From contig CAWZYM010000183.1 of NCBI GenBank assembly GCA_963966185.1, positions 270,501 to 334,500 of the forward strand: DNA of 64,000 nt, written 5' to 3'. Shown in pieces: positions 61,801 through 64,000 of the stretch. The position numbers and the translations under genes are program-made. The stretch comes from Rhabditoides inermis. Lineage: Eukaryota; Nematoda; Chromadorea; Rhabditida; Rhabditidae. The first letter of the stretch is position 1. Each line of letters starts with the position of its first letter. The notes beneath the pieces are model-generated. The model saw only the letters and a list, made by a program, of their open reading frames with translations. It searched no databases and was not told the origin of the DNA.

Positions 61801-64000
61801 GGTTATGCAACGATGTTTGAAGTCGGTTGATAGTAGTGTTGTTTTAGACCATTTCGCCCGTTTCGAGGACGTGCCCTCGGGAACCGAATGTTTGCAAATA
61901 ACAATCAACCCCACATTATTTTACTCTCAAAATGAACAAAATGCCGACATATGCCGGTCAGACTGCGGTTATCCAACAATGTTAGAAGTCGGTTGACAGT
62001 AGGGTTGTATTAGGCCATTTCGCGCGTTCTGAGGACGTGCCCTAGAGAACCAACTGAATGCAAAGAACTATCAACCACACTATTCATTACTTTAAAAAAA
62101 TCAAAATGCCGCTATATGCCGGTCAGACTGCGGTTATGCAACGATGTTTGAAGTAGGTTGACAGTAGTGTTGTTTTAGACCATTTCGCCCGTTTTGAGAT
62201 TGTGCCATCGGGAACCGAATGTTGCAAATAACAATCAACCCCACATTATTTCACTCTCAGAATAAACAAAATGCCGACATATGCCGGTCAGACTGCGGTT
62301 ATCCAACGATGTTTGAAGTCGGTTGACAGTAGGGTTGTTTTAGGCCATTTCGCGCGTTTTGAGGACGTGCCCTAGAGAACCAACTGAATGCAAAGAACTA
62401 TCAACCACACTTTTCATCACTTTTAGAATAATCAAAATGCCGCTATATGCCGGTCAGACTGCGGTTATGCAACGATGTTTGAAGTTGGTTGACAGTAGTG
62501 TTGTTTTAAACCATATCGCCCGTTTCGAGAACGTGCCCTCGGGAACCGAATGTTTGCAAATAACAATCAACCCCACATTATTTTACTCTCAGAATAAACA
62601 AAATGCCGACATATGCCGGTCAGACTGTGGTTATCCAACGATGTTTGAAGTCGGTTGACAGTAGGGTGGTTTTAAACCATATCGCCCGTTTCGAGAACGT
62701 GCCCTCGGGAACCGAATGTTTGCAAATAACAATCAACCCCACATTATTTTACTCTCAGAATAAACAAAATGCCGACATATGCCGGTCAGACTGCGGTTAT
62801 CCAACGATGTTTGATGTCGGTTGATAGTGGTGTTGTTTTAGACCATTTCGCCCGTTTCGAGGACGTGCCCTCGGGAACCGAATGTTTGCAAATAACAATC
62901 GACCCCGCATTTTTTTACTTCCCGAACAAACAAAATGCCGACTTATGCCGGTCAGACTGCGGTTATCCAACGATGTTTGAAGTCGGTTGACAGTAGGGTT
63001 GTTTTATGCCATTTCGCGTGTTTTGAGGACGTGCCGTAGAGAACCAACTGAATTCAAAGAACAATCAACCACACTATTTATTACTTCAAAAAAATCAAAA
63101 TGCCGATATATGCCGGTCAGACTGTGGTTATCCAACGATGTTTGAAGTCGGTTGACAGTAGGGTGGTTTTAAACCATATCGCCCGTTTCGAGAACGTGCC
63201 CTCGGGAACCGAATGTTTGCAAATAACAATCAACCACACTTTTCATCACTTTTAGAATAATCAAAATGCCGCTATATGCCGGTCAGACTGCGGATATGCA
63301 ACGATGTTTGAAGTCGGTTGACAGTAGTGTTGTTTTAGACCATGTCGCGCGTTTTGAGGATGTGCCATCGGGAACCGAATCTTGCAAATAACAATCAACC
63401 CCACAATATTTTACTCTCAGAATAAACACAATGCCGACATATGCCGGTCAGACTGCGGTTATCCAACGATGTTTGAAGTCGGTTGACAGTAGGGTTGTTT
63501 TAGGCCATTTCGCGCGTTTTGAGGACGTGACCTAGAGAACCAACTGAATGCAAAGAACAGTCAACCACACTATTCATCACTTTTAGAATAATCAAAATGC
63601 CGCTATATGCCGGTCAGACTGCGGTTATGCAACGATGTTTGAAGTCGGTTGATAGTAGTGTTGTTTCAGACCATTTCGCCCGTTTCGAGGACGTGTCCTC
63701 GGGAACCGAATGTTTGCAAACAAAAAATCAACCCCACATTATTTTACTCTCAGAATAAACAAAATGCCGACATATGCCGGTCAGACTGCGGTTATCCAAC
63801 GATGTTTGATGTCGGTTGATAGTGGTGTTGTTTTAGACCATTTCGCCCGTTCCGAGGACGTGCCCTCGGGGTGTTTGCAAATAACAATCGACCCCGCATT
63901 TTTTTACTTCCCGAACAAACAAAATGCCGACTTATGCCGGTCAGACTGCGGTTATCCAACGATGTTTGAAGTCGGTTGACAGTAGGGTTGTTTTATGCCA
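55858..64000 (+). repeat. 166-bp satellite array with 5,477-bp higher-order repeat
   Basis: Head-to-tail monomers of about 166 bp sharing ATATGCCGGTCAGACTGCGG and AACGATGTTTGAAGTCGGTT. Two main monomer types: A with GAGAACCAACTGAATGCAAA, B with CGGGAACCGAATGTTTGCAA; they are interspersed with some alternation. The series of variants starting at 55,912 recurs at 61,389, exactly 5,477 bp on, and the match holds across the array (56,184/61,661; 57,126/62,603; 58,233/63,710). 5,477 is 33 monomers. The array runs off the window. Open frames of 70-111 codons are by-products of the period (166 is not a multiple of 3). Confidence 0.95.

Noticed and set aside
55858..64000. Many plus-strand ORFs of 70-111 codons with similar proteins
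   Set aside because: They cross 166-bp satellite monomers and arise from the period; no splice or start logic, and each copy is just the next monomer.

Overview
The window looks like a nematode chromosome segment, probably from a rhabditid or diplogastrid worm. The reasons are small phase-consistent introns ending in TTTCAG-type acceptors, nematode-style compact protein tyrosine phosphatases, alpha-spectrin and hemicentin relatives, and very heavy loads of CT/GA microsatellites and foldback transposons. I infer this from sequence features only and cannot name the species. Genes are split into many exons, so most were read here by joining exons through splice sites and checking phase.

Left part (1-17.5 kb): the 3' part of a papain-family cysteine protease gene (+); a weak membrane-anchor ORF; then a long (+) strand run of about 20 exons encoding a very charged, Lys/Glu-rich protein with internally duplicated motifs and one tandemly duplicated exon-intron unit. 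It runs in phase into an AT-rich exon block of unknown function that ends at 13,708. On the minus strand, 14.0-17.4 kb holds an intron-containing alpha-spectrin pseudogene whose pieces are out of order: C-terminal repeats come before the SH3-containing middle repeats.

Middle (17.7-34.3 kb): a large inverted duplication. Two diverged protein tyrosine phosphatase genes point outward (18.9-20.8 kb minus; 31.3-33.1 kb plus). Their roughly 400-bp upstream regions are almost identical although the proteins are not. Between them lies a nest: a foldback element split by a non-autonomous LTR retrotransposon (identical-looking 0.6-kb LTRs, 5-bp target duplication, primer site, polypurine tract) carrying about 45 copies of a 36-bp minisatellite, plus a roughly 235-bp tandem repeat family and LINE debris.

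Right part (34-64 kb): mobile DNA. There is a degenerate LINE broken by a foldback element and a tRNA-like-bearing insertion; a Penelope-like retroelement with an N-terminal GIY-YIG nuclease; a complete-looking 3.8-kb PIF/Harbinger transposon (transposase plus a MADF-like, RS-rich accessory gene); a 5'-truncated second Penelope-like copy; a hemicentin-like immunoglobulin gene fragment (minus); two back-to-back TTAA-flanked elements with tRNA-like cores; a LINE tail; and, from 55.86 kb to the window end, a 166-bp satellite with a higher-order period of about 5,477 bp (33 monomers).

The host genes shown here (protease, phosphatases, spectrin and hemicentin relatives, charged protein) show no common pathway. 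The main story is how transposons, inverted duplication and satellite growth have remodelled this region.
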